This document shows positions 26,534-35,986 of a stretch of 64,000 nt of DNA, one piece after another. Under the pieces are notes generated by a model. It was not told where the DNA came from. It ran no database searches and saw only the letters and a program-made list of their open reading frames with translations. Within the stretch, counting starts at the first letter, position 1; the number at the start of each line of letters is the position of its first letter. This DNA comes from a candidate division TM6 bacterium GW2011_GWE2_36_25 (GTDB lineage Bacteria; Babelota; Babeliae; Babelales; UBA12409). Made by a program: the position numbers and the translations under genes. The DNA lies in contig LBRU01000001.1 of assembly GCA_000991575.1 (NCBI GenBank), positions 20,722-84,721 of the forward strand, in the 5' to 3' direction.

Positions 26534-27883
26534 ATGCAAAATAGAAAAATTTTATTGTTTGTTGTATTCAACTTCGTTCTTTTTCAACAAAAAAGTTTTT
26601 CACGCAATCAACAAATTAAAATTTTATTTAAAATGCAAACCAATCTTCAAAAAGAAAGATTTTTCGAACACCTCACTAAATATTGCCAACTATTATCAAA
26701 CAAATATCAATATAAATTTTTAATATCCGGAGACCCCAATTTATCAGAAACAAACAATCATCGGGCAATAAACCGACTACAAAAACAGGCTTCTTTTAAT
26801 TTTAAATCCAGCCAAAACAAATCAATTGCAGAAGCCTATAATCAGGGAATTGCTCAAGAATCATTTGACATACTCATCATAGCCAACGACAACTTAGTAC
26901 CAACTCAAAGAAATTACGATGATAGAATTGTAAATATGATATTAAAAAATTTTCCTGATCTCGATGGCATTTTATATTTCAACAATGGAACTCCAAAAGA
27001 TGAACTAAATAAATGCCTAATTATAGGAAAACAATATTATGAACGCTTTAAATATATCTATCATCCTCATTATAAAACGTCTATTTGCGTAAAAGAATTT
27101 ACAAACGTCGCTCAGCTACTTAAAAAAGTATCTATTTCAAATGAAATGTTATTTAAAAGCACTAAAAATTTATTATTAAATACAATAAACAAACCAGATG
27201 AGAGTAAAAAAAATTGTGAAGAAGAAGAAGACAAATTACTATACAACACTAGATCTGAGGTTAATTACAACATTGATCTAAAAACCAGCTCCATCATTAA
27301 ATGGAGTATTTTAATTCCAACACTAAATAACCGTAAACATTTATTCAACAAACTATATAACAAATTAACCACGCAAATAAAAAAAGCAAATTTGCAAAAT
27401 TTTATTGAACTTTTGTCAGAACCTGATGATGGAGAATTATCAGTGGGATCTAAAAGAAACAGTCTACTCAAGCAAAGCAAGGGTGAATATATATCTTTTG
27501 TTGATGACGATGATGATGTTTCGCAAGATTTTATTAAAACTATTTATGAAAAATTAAAAATTTACCCTGATTGCATCAGCTTGCAAGGAATAGTTACCAC
27601 CAATAACAAAAATCCGCACCTTTTTATTCACTCAATAAAATATGATAAATTTTTTACCGAAAATAACATTTACTATCGGCCGCCAAACCATTTAAACCCA
27701 ATAAGACGCGATATTGCTATCAGATTTAAATTTCCGTCCAAATATGTAAGCGAAGATTACGACTGGGCAATGCAAATTTGCAACTCTCATTTATTAAAAA
27801 AAGAGGAAGAAGTAACAAAACCTTATTATTTTTATATATATTCCTCACAGCACTCCGTTCAAGTAAATAAAAGAAAAAATTAA
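26534..27883 (+). CDS. Secreted two-domain glycosyltransferase, N-domain degraded
   Basis: 449 residues with a signal peptide (about 1-22). The N-terminal domain (to about 235) is homologous to the genes at 27914 and 37657 but has lost their key motifs: Pro-Thr-Arg, Cys-Asp-x-x-Asp-Lys-Ser-Met-Asn and Ser-Asp-Asp-Met are replaced, the last by Asn-Asp-Asn-Leu. The C-terminal domain is an intact GT2 type: Ile-Pro-Thr-Leu-Asn-Asn, Ser-Val-Gly-x-Lys-Arg-Asn, Val-Asp-Asp-Asp-Asp-Asp, Arg-Pro-Pro-Asn-His-Leu-Asn-Pro and Glu-Asp-Tyr-Asp-Trp. The ATG at 26534 is chosen over a TTG five codons earlier. The gene lies 109 bp after the flippase. Confidence 0.75.
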   Translation: MQNRKILLFVVFNFVLFQQKSFSRNQQIKILFKMQTNLQKERFFEHLTKYCQLLSNKYQYKFLISGDPNLSETNNHRAINRLQKQASFNFKSSQNKSIAEAYNQGIAQESFDILIIANDNLVPTQRNYDDRIVNMILKNFPDLDGILYFNNGTPKDELNKCLIIGKQYYERFKYIYHPHYKTSICVKEFTNVAQLLKKVSISNEMLFKSTKNLLLNTINKPDESKKNCEEEEDKLLYNTRSEVNYNIDLKTSSIIKWSILIPTLNNRKHLFNKLYNKLTTQIKKANLQNFIELLSEPDDGELSVGSKRNSLLKQSKGEYISFVDDDDDVSQDFIKTIYEKLKIYPDCISLQGIVTTNNKNPHLFIHSIKYDKFFTENNIYYRPPNHLNPIRRDIAIRFKFPSKYVSEDYDWAMQICNSHLLKKEEEVTKPYYFYIYSSQHSVQVNKRKN

Positions 27884-27913
27884 AGCGAATCTAAATAAGA
27901 ACAATATAAACTA

Positions 27914-29137
27914 TTATACTACATTGACTTCTTTTTCAATTAACTTTGATCGCATCATCTGTTTTATCCATTGCACATACTCTTCTAAAAAATTCACCTG
28001 AGGCTTAAATCTTATTATAAGGTCTCTTCGAATTGGATAATTAATAACATCAACTACTCGATGGGCACAAACTTCTTTACCTTTAGCAAAATCCTGCAAA
28101 ATAATGCAATCAGGAAATTTTTTAAGTTTTTCATAAATTAAAGAAACGTAATCATCATGTACATCATATTTATCTTCAACAAAACAAACATATTCTCCAT
28201 GACTGCTTTGTAAAAGATCTTTGTATTTTTGCAAAAGAGATACATTTTTATCATCAAAAATTAACTCCATGATCTCTTCTAATTTATTTTTTTTTATTTG
28301 ATTTAAAATTTTTGTATAAGTTCGCTGAAAAAAGATCTTTCTTTCTTTTGCTGTCGGAATAAGAATGCTGAGACGAATTGGCACACCAACCTTTAAATTT
28401 AAATTATAATTCACTCCCCGTCGCGCCCTATATGTTTGTTGATCCACAGGCCCAAACGATTCATTATATGCATAAAGAGGATCATATTTTTTCTTGGTAA
28501 AAATTGGATGATCATGCTCCAATAATACGGTATTAGAAACAAACTCCTTTTTCAGCATCCTCGATATCTCCATTAATTCATTATCACACTGCAAAGATTT
28601 ATAATGAGGATGATAAATATAGCCAAACCGTTCATAAAATCGACGTCCAATGATAGGATATGTATTTAATTCAGCACCTAAATGTCCATCATGAAAATTA
28701 AGAACACCATCAGTATCAGGAAAAAATTTTTTCATAGAATCAATAATTATTTTATCATAATTTTGCTGTCGCGGGACCATGTCATCACTAGCAACCAACA
28801 CAATATCCCAATCTTTAATTTTTTCTATATCTCGATTATAAGCCTCTATTTTTCCTTTGCCATGACTAAAATAAAACTCGAGATTTTTGTAACTTTTTAA
28901 TCTCGCAATAGACGCGACACAATTCATGCTTTTATCATCGATATCGCACGAAATCAAAAAGCGACAATTACATAAATCAGAAAGTTTTTTATAATATAAG
29001 TCTAATCTTCTAAAAAATTGTTGTGGGCGCGATTTCGTGGGAATTTTAATAACAAGCTTAAAATCTTTAGTTTGGCCACACATAGTTAAAAAACTTAAAA
29101 TTATACTAAAACCCAAAAGAACTTTACCTGTTTTCAT
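27914..29137 (-). CDS. Secreted two-domain glycosyltransferase, C-domain degraded
   Basis: 407 residues, signal peptide about 1-22. The N-domain is intact: Ile-Pro-Thr-Lys-Ser-Arg-Pro near 32, Cys-Asp-Ile-Asp-Asp-Lys-Ser-Met-Asn near 64, Ser-Asp-Asp-Met-Val-Pro near 117, then Gly-Arg-Arg-Phe-Tyr-Glu-Arg-Phe. The C-domain keeps Ile-Pro-Thr and Pro-Ile-Arg-Arg-Asp but its acidic site reads Glu-Asp-Lys-Tyr-Asp, the Arg-Pro-Pro-Asn-His motif is missing, and Glu-Asp-Tyr-Asp-Trp has become Glu-Glu-Tyr-Val-Gln-Trp. So the C-domain is probably inactive. It is the last gene of a four-gene operon, coupled to the previous gene by an ATGA overlap. Confidence 0.75.
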   Translation of the reverse strand: MKTGKVLLGFSIILSFLTMCGQTKDFKLVIKIPTKSRPQQFFRRLDLYYKKLSDLCNCRFLISCDIDDKSMNCVASIARLKSYKNLEFYFSHGKGKIEAYNRDIEKIKDWDIVLVASDDMVPRQQNYDKIIIDSMKKFFPDTDGVLNFHDGHLGAELNTYPIIGRRFYERFGYIYHPHYKSLQCDNELMEISRMLKKEFVSNTVLLEHDHPIFTKKKYDPLYAYNESFGPVDQQTYRARRGVNYNLNLKVGVPIRLSILIPTAKERKIFFQRTYTKILNQIKKNKLEEIMELIFDDKNVSLLQKYKDLLQSSHGEYVCFVEDKYDVHDDYVSLIYEKLKKFPDCIILQDFAKGKEVCAHRVVDVINYPIRRDLIIRFKPQVNFLEEYVQWIKQMMRSKLIEKEVNVV

Positions 29138-30054
29138 TGTTTTTTGTACCTAATAAATCGCGTTTTTCCTCCCTCAAACTTTGTGTCACCTCGAGACCTA
29201 TATATAACAGAATCCTTATTCAAAACCTTTTTATCCCAATGAATGTGTACAGGAATCGTTCTTCCCCCCACAGATAAATTTATCCAACCTTCATCATTAA
29301 TTTTTAATTTTAAACAATAGGCATAAATACTAAATAACGTTTGATCATGTCGCGCCGCACCATAACCAAATTTTGCTGTACCATCATCTTTAAATAAACC
29401 CAAGTCTTTTGAATGTTGATACATTGGAAAAATATAATCATCAAGCATTTTTCGCGAGACACCTTGTAATCCTGCGTCTATGTGATAAGAATTAGGCGAT
29501 AAAATTAGTACCTGATCCTCAAGCGATCTTTTACTTAAAACTTTGTCAATAACTGTTTGAGTAATACGATTTACCTGATTGCAATTTTCATTCTTTGTAC
29601 AACTTAACAAAAAATAACCCTGTTCCACTATGTGCTCAAATAAATTATCCAAAGACTTTAAAACCGTAGTACCAGCATCTAAGTATAAGACATAGGAAAA
29701 TCTCTCTAGCGCTTGCTTAATAACAACAGGCTTCCAGGCAAAATATCCACGAACCATTCGGCCTCCAGGAGCTGTTTTCAAAGGTTTTAATAAATCAGGA
29801 TGAGTCATCTCCACATCATAAACTTTTACTTTCGCCATCCGTGTAAGCTCATTACGTTGTTTAATTTCAAAACCCAAATCAAAAACAGCAATTTCTCCTA
29901 AATTGACAAAATCTGCTCGATGAATACTTCCAATCAAATTCTTTACCCAACCAAAATGCTTACTATCAGCTGGAGTGCAATAATAATGAGGTATAGAAAA
30001 AAGTTTTAAAAACAAAGAACAAAAAAACAACAATTTATGATTAAAAAATTTCAT
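29134..30054 (-). CDS. Secreted GT-A-like glycosyltransferase, LDAG family, copy 2
   Basis: 306 residues, signal peptide about 1-20. The core reads Phe-Ala-Trp-Lys-Pro-Val-Val-Ile-Lys-Gln-Ala-Leu then Tyr-Val-Leu-Tyr-Leu-Asp-Ala-Gly-Thr (near 135), where Asp-Ala-Gly is in the place of a DxD metal site, and a conserved Arg-His-Asp-Gln-Thr-Leu-Phe near 240. The pattern resembles DUF1647-type putative transferases, but I am not certain of the family. Both ends overlap neighbours by ATGA, so the operon is tightly coupled. Copies lie at 30051 and 41813. Confidence 0.7.
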   Translation of the reverse strand: MKFFNHKLLFFCSLFLKLFSIPHYYCTPADSKHFGWVKNLIGSIHRADFVNLGEIAVFDLGFEIKQRNELTRMAKVKVYDVEMTHPDLLKPLKTAPGGRMVRGYFAWKPVVIKQALERFSYVLYLDAGTTVLKSLDNLFEHIVEQGYFLLSCTKNENCNQVNRITQTVIDKVLSKRSLEDQVLILSPNSYHIDAGLQGVSRKMLDDYIFPMYQHSKDLGLFKDDGTAKFGYGAARHDQTLFSIYAYCLKLKINDEGWINLSVGGRTIPVHIHWDKKVLNKDSVIYRSRGDTKFEGGKTRFIRYKKQ

Positions 30055-30983
30055 ATTCTTCGCCCATTATATTTAATAAATTTAGTTTTGCCACCCTGAA
30101 ATTTTATATCATGACGAGACCTATAGATAACCGTATTTTCATTCAATGTCTTTTTATCCCAATGAATATGTACAGGAATCGCCTTCCCCCGAATAGATAA
30201 ATTCAACCACCCTTCATCATAAATATGCAACTTTAAACAAAGTGCATAAACAGTAAACAGGGTTTGATCGTGGCGCCCCTCCCCGTACCCAAATTTTGCT
30301 GTTCCATCATCTTCAAACAAATCCAGCTCTTTTGAATGCTGATACATAGGCATAACATAATTATCTAACATTTTCCGGGAAAGACCTTGCAATCCCGCGT
30401 CTATTTGATAAGAATTTTCTGATAAAATTAACATTTGTTCCGCAACAGGACGTTTCTTGACAATTCGGTCAACAACAGGCTTCGTAATACGATTTACTTG
30501 ACACCCAATTGCACCTTTTGTACCACTTAACAAAAAATAGCCATGTTCTTCAATATGCTCAAAAAAATCATCTAAGGATTTTAATATTGTAGAACCCGCA
30601 TCTATATACAAAATATAAGGAAACTTGTCTAATGCTTGTTTTATAATAACGGGTTTCCACGCAAAAAAACCACGCACCCTTCGGCCATTTAAATGTGTCT
30701 GAAATGGCCGAAGCAAATCAGGATGGGTCATCTCAACATCATAAACCTTTACTTTTTCCATTCGCGCAAGCTCGCTACGTTGCACTTGATTAAACCCTAA
30801 ATCAAAAATAGCAATTTCACCTAAATCTTTAAAATCTTCTTTATGAATACTTCCAATGAGATTTTTCAAAATGTGAAAATGTTTGGCATCAGCCGGAATA
30901 CAATAGTAATGGGGTATAGCAGAAATGCCCAAGGACATAAAAACAAAAATCCGAAAACATACAAATAAATTATAAAACTTCAT
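30051..30983 (-). CDS. Secreted GT-A-like glycosyltransferase, LDAG family, copy 1
   Basis: 310 residues. Very similar to the next gene along its whole length, including the His-Tyr-Tyr-Cys start of the mature protein, the Leu-Tyr-Ile-Asp-Ala-Gly-Ser site and Arg-His-Asp-Gln-Thr-Leu-Phe. The ATG at 30983 has GAGAGG six bases upstream; a TTG just before it is less well placed. It sits between the FkbM-type methyltransferase gene and its own duplicate, so this is a tandem duplication inside an operon. Confidence 0.7.
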   Translation of the reverse strand: MKFYNLFVCFRIFVFMSLGISAIPHYYCIPADAKHFHILKNLIGSIHKEDFKDLGEIAIFDLGFNQVQRSELARMEKVKVYDVEMTHPDLLRPFQTHLNGRRVRGFFAWKPVIIKQALDKFPYILYIDAGSTILKSLDDFFEHIEEHGYFLLSGTKGAIGCQVNRITKPVVDRIVKKRPVAEQMLILSENSYQIDAGLQGLSRKMLDNYVMPMYQHSKELDLFEDDGTAKFGYGEGRHDQTLFTVYALCLKLHIYDEGWLNLSIRGKAIPVHIHWDKKTLNENTVIYRSRHDIKFQGGKTKFIKYNGRRI

Positions 30984-31006
30984 CAAATGCCTCTCTTTTA
31001 AAAAAC

Positions 31007-31720
31007 TTATTTTTTCTTTCTATAAATATCATCACCCCCCTTGGAAGCAATGCGTTTATAGCCCTTTTGATTCAGATGCTGCATTATTTTTTTATCATTG
31101 TTGTTATTCTCAACGGCAATTACATCAATATCTATTTTGTTAAAATCAATTGATTTAATAATGCTTTCTTCGCTTCCTTCAGTATCGACACTTAAAAAGT
31201 CTATATGCTTAATACCGTATTGTGCACAAATATTATTAAACTTAAAACATTTAACTCTTACAATTTCTTGCGAGCCCCCCCTTGTTTTAATCTCATCCAC
31301 AACCCTTTTTTGATGAGCATCATCAAAGGTATCTGTCAGCCCACTAAGCATTTCAGGGCAGCCATTCACTTTTGCGAAATCAAATTCCCCTTCTTTATCA
31401 AAAATACATCCTTGCATACAAATACAACACCTATTTTTCTTTAATTCTTTAAAAATTTCTGGATGAGGCTCAACACATATTCCTGCCCACTCCATCTCCT
31501 TTTCAAAAAAATACGTATTGCTATAGCTCATGCCGTCATGTGCACCTATGTCAAAAAAGAATCCGTAACGTTTATTTTTTCTAAATAAAACTTCATGAAC
31601 ATATTTATCTTGACCACACTGGCTATAATAGGGAGCACAAAGACGGGGATAATCAACTTTAGAAAAAGTATCAGATGAAAAAAACAAACAAAAAATAAAA
31701 AGTAATAAATTAAAAATCAT
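31007..31720 (-). CDS. Secreted FkbM-family methyltransferase
   Basis: 237 residues. The SAM-binding motif I is Phe-Phe-Asp-Ile-Gly-Ala-His-Asp-Gly near 55, followed by Cys-Val-Glu-Pro-His-Pro and, near 175, Asp-Phe-Leu-Ser-Val-Asp-Thr-Glu-Gly-Ser-Glu, all typical of FkbM O-methyltransferases, which often methylate sugars. ATG at 31720 is chosen: AAAGGAG lies eight bases upstream, and it puts a signal peptide (Phe-Asn-Leu-Leu-Leu-Phe-Ile-Phe) at the N-terminus. SAM use outside the cytoplasm would be unusual. It is the first gene of the minus-strand operon. The 261-bp divergent gap upstream has no clear promoter that I can name. Confidence 0.8.
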   Translation of the reverse strand: MIFNLLLFIFCLFFSSDTFSKVDYPRLCAPYYSQCGQDKYVHEVLFRKNKRYGFFFDIGAHDGMSYSNTYFFEKEMEWAGICVEPHPEIFKELKKNRCCICMQGCIFDKEGEFDFAKVNGCPEMLSGLTDTFDDAHQKRVVDEIKTRGGSQEIVRVKCFKFNNICAQYGIKHIDFLSVDTEGSEESIIKSIDFNKIDIDVIAVENNNNDKKIMQHLNQKGYKRIASKGGDDIYRKKK

Positions 31721-31981
31721 TCTTACTTCTCCTTTAATTCTTACAAAACAAAAAATGACTTTCTTCAATATAAATCTTTTAAATTATCTCAGCAACAACC
31801 CTTTTTAGACCTCTTATGGCAAGAAGATTCTCATAAATAATCAAGCTCAAATTGAATAAAGAACCAGTCTTTGTTATTTTGAGCAAGTAGATTTTCTATT
31901 GTAAAATTTTTAAACTGCCTTGAAATTTTAAATTATTTCTTTCATGTATCATTGCGTGAAAAACTAAAAAAGGAACGTTTT

Positions 31982-33052
31982 ATGCAATACAAAGTTTTTT
32001 TATATTATTTATGTCTTATCACTGGAATACTGTATGCACACCAAGGAATAACATCCGAAGTCGCATGTTTTTCTGGCGACACCATCATTCCTTTTTCGTT
32101 TGCCTTTATGTTATCCAAAAAATATAATATTCCTTTATATCTCAACGGCGAAAATGAATGGCATAAAAACCTTAAACCATTCAGAATTTATCACTCAGAT
32201 TTACCAACGTGGAATAACGACAATTTAAAAAAATGGAAACTTATTCCCATTCAAACTGAAAAGGATATTCAGCAACATATTCATGAAGACAATATCATGT
32301 TCATCACTTCGCTACGCACTTCTTATAATTTCTCTCAACAACATTATCAATTTTTAAGAGAAGCTTTAGAAATAAATAGACCAATCGTATACCAGCAGCC
32401 CCCTTCTGATAGAATTAGTATTGTAATGCATGTAAGAAAGGCCATACAAGGCATAGCCCCTTGGTTTGGCGCCCTAGCATCACAACAATATTATAACATC
32501 AAAGCTCATACTATACATTATGTAAAAAACCATTACCACCCACTTACTTACTTGCCAAGGATATGTCAAAAGGAGGCAACAGACTGTCAACCTGTTAATT
32601 ATAAAAATTTCACTTATTTTGACAAAGTTCATGATTGGGAAACCAAATATCCCCCCGAACAATACTATGCAGAAGCACTAAAAGAAGTGTCTGCGCGTTT
32701 AAATAATCAACCACTTTTTGTACGCATAATAACAGACGATAATAAAAATCCTTTAAAATTAGTTGAACGAATAAAAAAGGCCGTAAATTTAAAGAATATT
32801 GATTTTCACTACCAAGACCTACGCCATCTCAATAAAGAAGATTGTATTCGCTCAGAATTATACGCTTTATCCCAGCACGATATTTATATTCGCTCACAAT
32901 CTTATTTTTCTCGCATTGCCGAAATCATTGGCAGCCACACACTAGTTTACTCGCCAATAGCTTTTAAATGGCAAAATAATTCAACATTAATTATGACCCA
33001 AATAGGCGTAACGGGTTCTTACAAAAAACTACTTAAAAAAGAGAACTCATAA
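31982..33052 (+). CDS. Secreted fucosyltransferase-like glycosyltransferase (GT11-like, tentative)
   Basis: 356 residues, signal peptide about 1-19. The layout resembles the GT11/GT23-type fucosyltransferase fold: Val-Met-His-Val-Arg-Lys near 140, Tyr-Tyr-Ala-Glu-Ala-Leu near 225, Ile-Ile-Thr-Asp-Asp near 250, and a late Gln-Ser-Tyr-Phe-Ser-Arg-Ile-Ala-Glu-Ile-Ile-Gly motif where those enzymes have Ser-Ser-Phe-Ser. The match is by pattern only. The ATG at 31982 follows AAGGA; an in-frame start ten codons earlier is less likely. It overlaps the next gene by one base. Confidence 0.6.
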   Translation: MQYKVFLYYLCLITGILYAHQGITSEVACFSGDTIIPFSFAFMLSKKYNIPLYLNGENEWHKNLKPFRIYHSDLPTWNNDNLKKWKLIPIQTEKDIQQHIHEDNIMFITSLRTSYNFSQQHYQFLREALEINRPIVYQQPPSDRISIVMHVRKAIQGIAPWFGALASQQYYNIKAHTIHYVKNHYHPLTYLPRICQKEATDCQPVNYKNFTYFDKVHDWETKYPPEQYYAEALKEVSARLNNQPLFVRIITDDNKNPLKLVERIKKAVNLKNIDFHYQDLRHLNKEDCIRSELYALSQHDIYIRSQSYFSRIAEIIGSHTLVYSPIAFKWQNNSTLIMTQIGVTGSYKKLLKKENS

Positions 33053-34137
33053 TGAAATTTCAGTATTGCTTTTTACTTTGGAATATTTTAATACATATCA
33101 ATATTCTTTGTTCGACATGCAAAAAATGGATCGTCATTACTTCTATAAATTATCCCACACAAGCCATTAAACAATTGTCTAATCTTTCAGAATGGCACGT
33201 TCTCGTTGTTGCTGATAAAAAAACACCAACTGATTGGAAATGTGAACAATGCACACTCTTAACACTCGCTGATCAAAAAAAACTTGGTTACGCCATATAT
33301 GATTATCTACCATTCAATCACTATAGCCGTAAAAACATTGGCTACCTCTATGCTATTTCGCACGGCGCAGAGATCATTTATGATACAGATGATGACAATA
33401 TTCCCATCTATCAAAATCTTTCTTATTTACCCGAACAGTACACTGGCCCACTGGTAAAAACTAAAAATAGCTTCTGCAATATTTATAATTATTTTGGAAA
33501 TGACACTGTATGGCCACGCGGTTTTCCACTTGAGGAAATTTTAAGTCAAACTAAAAAAGAAAAAATAAAAACAACACGACACTTTCCACTTATTCAACAG
33601 GCTCTCGTAAATAACAATCCAGATGTTGATGCGGTTTTCAGATTAACAAGAAGTTCGAATATTAATTTTTACAATACACACGCTTCACTTTCCCTTCCCG
33701 CTCAAACCTTTTGCCCCTTTAATACACAAAGTACTTTTTTTCACAAAAAGGCTTTTTGGGGTCTCTTAATCCCTGTTTCTACCAAATTTAGGGTATGCGA
33801 CATTTGGAGAGGTTATATAACACAACGTCTTCTATGGGAAATTGGAGGCAGCCTTACCTTTCTTCCTCCTCAGGCATTCCAAGAACGCAATCCTCATAAT
33901 TTATTATCGGATTTTATCGATGAACAGGACTTGTATATTCACAGCAAAAGACTTGTTACGCAATTAAAAAAGACGCAACTAACAAACAAAACTTTTGAAG
34001 AAAAATATTTAGCACTTATACAATGTCTCACAGAACAACATTTTTACGATCCAATAGAAATTAAATTAGCAAAAGCATGGCTTGATGACCTAAAAAAATT
34101 AAACTACAAGATGCCTCAATTTTCTGAGGATAAATAA
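33052..34137 (+). CDS. Secreted STELLO-like (DUF288) glycosyltransferase
   Basis: 361 residues, signal peptide about 1-21. Lys-Trp-Ile-Val-Ile-Thr-Ser-Ile-Asn-x-Pro-Thr near 25, Val-Val-Ala-Asp-Lys-Lys-Thr-Pro near 52, Pro-Phe-Asn-His-Tyr-Ser-Arg-Lys-Asn-Ile-Gly-Tyr-Leu-Tyr-Ala near 90, and Asp-Thr-Asp-Asp-Asp-Asn near 115 match the STELLO family, best known from plant Golgi proteins that act with cellulose synthase. Its start codon shares a base with the stop of the previous gene, so translation is coupled. Sugar and acceptor are unknown. Confidence 0.85.
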   Translation: MKFQYCFLLWNILIHINILCSTCKKWIVITSINYPTQAIKQLSNLSEWHVLVVADKKTPTDWKCEQCTLLTLADQKKLGYAIYDYLPFNHYSRKNIGYLYAISHGAEIIYDTDDDNIPIYQNLSYLPEQYTGPLVKTKNSFCNIYNYFGNDTVWPRGFPLEEILSQTKKEKIKTTRHFPLIQQALVNNNPDVDAVFRLTRSSNINFYNTHASLSLPAQTFCPFNTQSTFFHKKAFWGLLIPVSTKFRVCDIWRGYITQRLLWEIGGSLTFLPPQAFQERNPHNLLSDFIDEQDLYIHSKRLVTQLKKTQLTNKTFEEKYLALIQCLTEQHFYDPIEIKLAKAWLDDLKKLNYKMPQFSEDK

Positions 34138-34150
34138 CCCAAAAAATATT

Positions 34151-34978
34151 TTATGGATGCCAAATAACAATATTTCCTATTATCCAATCAGGAGTTTCGC
34201 GTAAAACTTTCACTTTTTTTTGCTGTTTTTTCAAAAGTGAAACAAATTCTTCGATTGAAAATGGATGTACCGAAGGCGTATTATTATACAACATGTATCC
34301 GCGAGACGCCAAATTAATCACCTTCTCCATGTAATACAATTGACCCTTTTTATCAATTTCAGAAAAAGCATAATTACTAATAACTAAATCATATTTTTTA
34401 GGCTCTTTTAAAGCAGCATAACCTACCGCAGCAATATTCTTCAGAGCAAATTGTTCAAGATACACCTTAATCAGAGCCGCAACCTCTGGAAGGTCAATCA
34501 TAGTATAACTAGCAAAACCACATATATCATGAATAACTTTACACTGCCCCCCAAAACCTGCGCCTATTTCAACAATATTCAAGTTGTTTAAATCTCCAAA
34601 TTCCCTTTGTAAATCGCCAACTACCTTTATATAACGAAGCACGCTTGGAGAAATTCTTCCTATAGATGAAAAATCATAACTCAGAGGAGCTCCAAATTGA
34701 TCATCCAAACAAATCTGAGAACAATATCTAAGAAGATGAGGGTAACGCTGAATAATTTCTTGTGCAAGTACCTTGCCGGCAGGATAATTAAGTCCCTCTA
34801 CCATTGCTCTATAAATCTGTTTTTTTCTAAACGTTTGCAATGCAAAATAATCACGCCCAGCTAATTTACAAAGTTCAGTATATGCTTTATATTTCGCGGT
34901 TTCACTAACCATTGTCACAGAAATGGCTTCAAACATTAACACCATTAAAACAAATAAACTAATCAACGAACTCTTCAT
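34151..34978 (-). CDS. Secreted putative sugar O-methyltransferase
   Basis: 275 residues, signal peptide about 1-22. The SAM site is Ile-Val-Glu-Ile-Gly-Ala-Gly-Phe-Gly-Gly-Gln near 138, then Tyr-Thr-Met-Ile-Asp-Leu-Pro-Glu near 158 and Ser-Asn-Tyr-Ala-Phe-Ser-Glu near 207. This order is that of the 'putative sugar O-methyltransferase' family found in polysaccharide clusters. ATG at 34978 follows AAGGAG by five bases; the GTG two codons earlier overlaps that site. It is convergent with the STELLO-like gene, 13 bp apart. Confidence 0.75.
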   Translation of the reverse strand: MKSSLISLFVLMVLMFEAISVTMVSETAKYKAYTELCKLAGRDYFALQTFRKKQIYRAMVEGLNYPAGKVLAQEIIQRYPHLLRYCSQICLDDQFGAPLSYDFSSIGRISPSVLRYIKVVGDLQREFGDLNNLNIVEIGAGFGGQCKVIHDICGFASYTMIDLPEVAALIKVYLEQFALKNIAAVGYAALKEPKKYDLVISNYAFSEIDKKGQLYYMEKVINLASRGYMLYNNTPSVHPFSIEEFVSLLKKQQKKVKVLRETPDWIIGNIVIWHP

Positions 34979-35088
34979 ATTCACTCCTTAATTAAAGACA
35001 CTTGAAGATATAAAAACACATATAAAATGTCAACATAAATAAACTAAACCCTCTCATGTGGTTTTTAGAATGATTAATGGTATGATTA

Positions 35089-35982
35089 GTGATAAGGAGC
35101 ACGTATTATACGGGCAAACTTATCCAGAAAATTATAGTAGAAATGATCACATTAATACTCAAAATTGCACATAAAATTCATCGACTTTGCAATAAAAATA
35201 AAAACAAGACAACGCTTATCAATAACCAATTGCCAGAAAAATCTTTTGTTATAGTTATTACCTCTTACAATAATGAACGCTATTGTGAAAAAAACTTAGC
35301 ATCAGTTTTAAATCAAAATTATTCTAATTTTCGTGTAATTTACATTGACGATTGTTCAACGGACAAAACTTCAAAAATTACTGAAGAATATATAAAAAAT
35401 AATGATCATCAAAAAAAAATCAGTTTTTTTAAAAACAAACAAAGAAATCTTAAGCTTGCTAATTTATATCAAATTATTCACACACTTCCTGACGAAGAGG
35501 TTGTTATTGAACTGGATGGAGATGATTATTTGGCCCATCCCCATGTTCTTAAAATAATCAATCAAAAATATCATGAAACTAACGCACTCATTGTTCATGC
35601 TACTTACGAAAATCAACCTGCCAATCTTGCAGAACAGCTAAAACTTCAACATTTTTCCCAAGAAACGCCATATTTCGTCAAAAAATTAAATTTATTTCGA
35701 AAATATCCATGGATTTATTCAGGATTACGAACCTATTACGTAGGATTATTTAAAAAAATTAATAAAGAAGATTTGCTATGCAAAATACCACCATTTGAGG
35801 GAAAGTTTTTTCCTGTTTCTCATGATTTGGCAATAATGTACCCGATGCTCGAAAAAGCACATACCCAAATTGCGTATATTCCAGATAAATTACTCATTCG
35901 CAACATTGATTCATCTATCAACGATTTTAAAAAATACGATAGCCAATTAAGAAAAAAGATTAACCAACAAATTATTTCATAA
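35089..35982 (+). CDS. GT2 glycosyltransferase
   Basis: Up to 297 residues. GT-A motifs: Val-Ile-Thr-Ser-Tyr-Asn-Asn near 55, Ile-Asp-Asp-Cys-Ser-Thr-Asp-Lys-Thr near 85, Glu-Leu-Asp-Gly-Asp-Asp-Tyr near 143, and the clan motif Gly-Leu-Arg-Thr-Tyr-Tyr-Val-Gly-Leu near 208. There is no clear signal peptide. The start is uncertain: GTG at 35089 gives the longest form but lacks a ribosome site; ATG at 35143 gives an N-terminus of similar length to its neighbour. It is followed four bases later by a paralogue. Confidence 0.75.
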   Translation: MIRSTYYTGKLIQKIIVEMITLILKIAHKIHRLCNKNKNKTTLINNQLPEKSFVIVITSYNNERYCEKNLASVLNQNYSNFRVIYIDDCSTDKTSKITEEYIKNNDHQKKISFFKNKQRNLKLANLYQIIHTLPDEEVVIELDGDDYLAHPHVLKIINQKYHETNALIVHATYENQPANLAEQLKLQHFSQETPYFVKKLNLFRKYPWIYSGLRTYYVGLFKKINKEDLLCKIPPFEGKFFPVSHDLAIMYPMLEKAHTQIAYIPDKLLIRNIDSSINDFKKYDSQLRKKINQQIIS

Positions 35983-35986
35983 AAAT

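Noticed and set aside
26421..26723. 100-codon open frame whose ATG overlaps the flippase stop (ATGA)
   Set aside because: It overlaps the glycosyltransferase at 26534 by 190 bases in another frame, has no family resemblance and an AT-driven composition. The overlap is suggestive but not enough.
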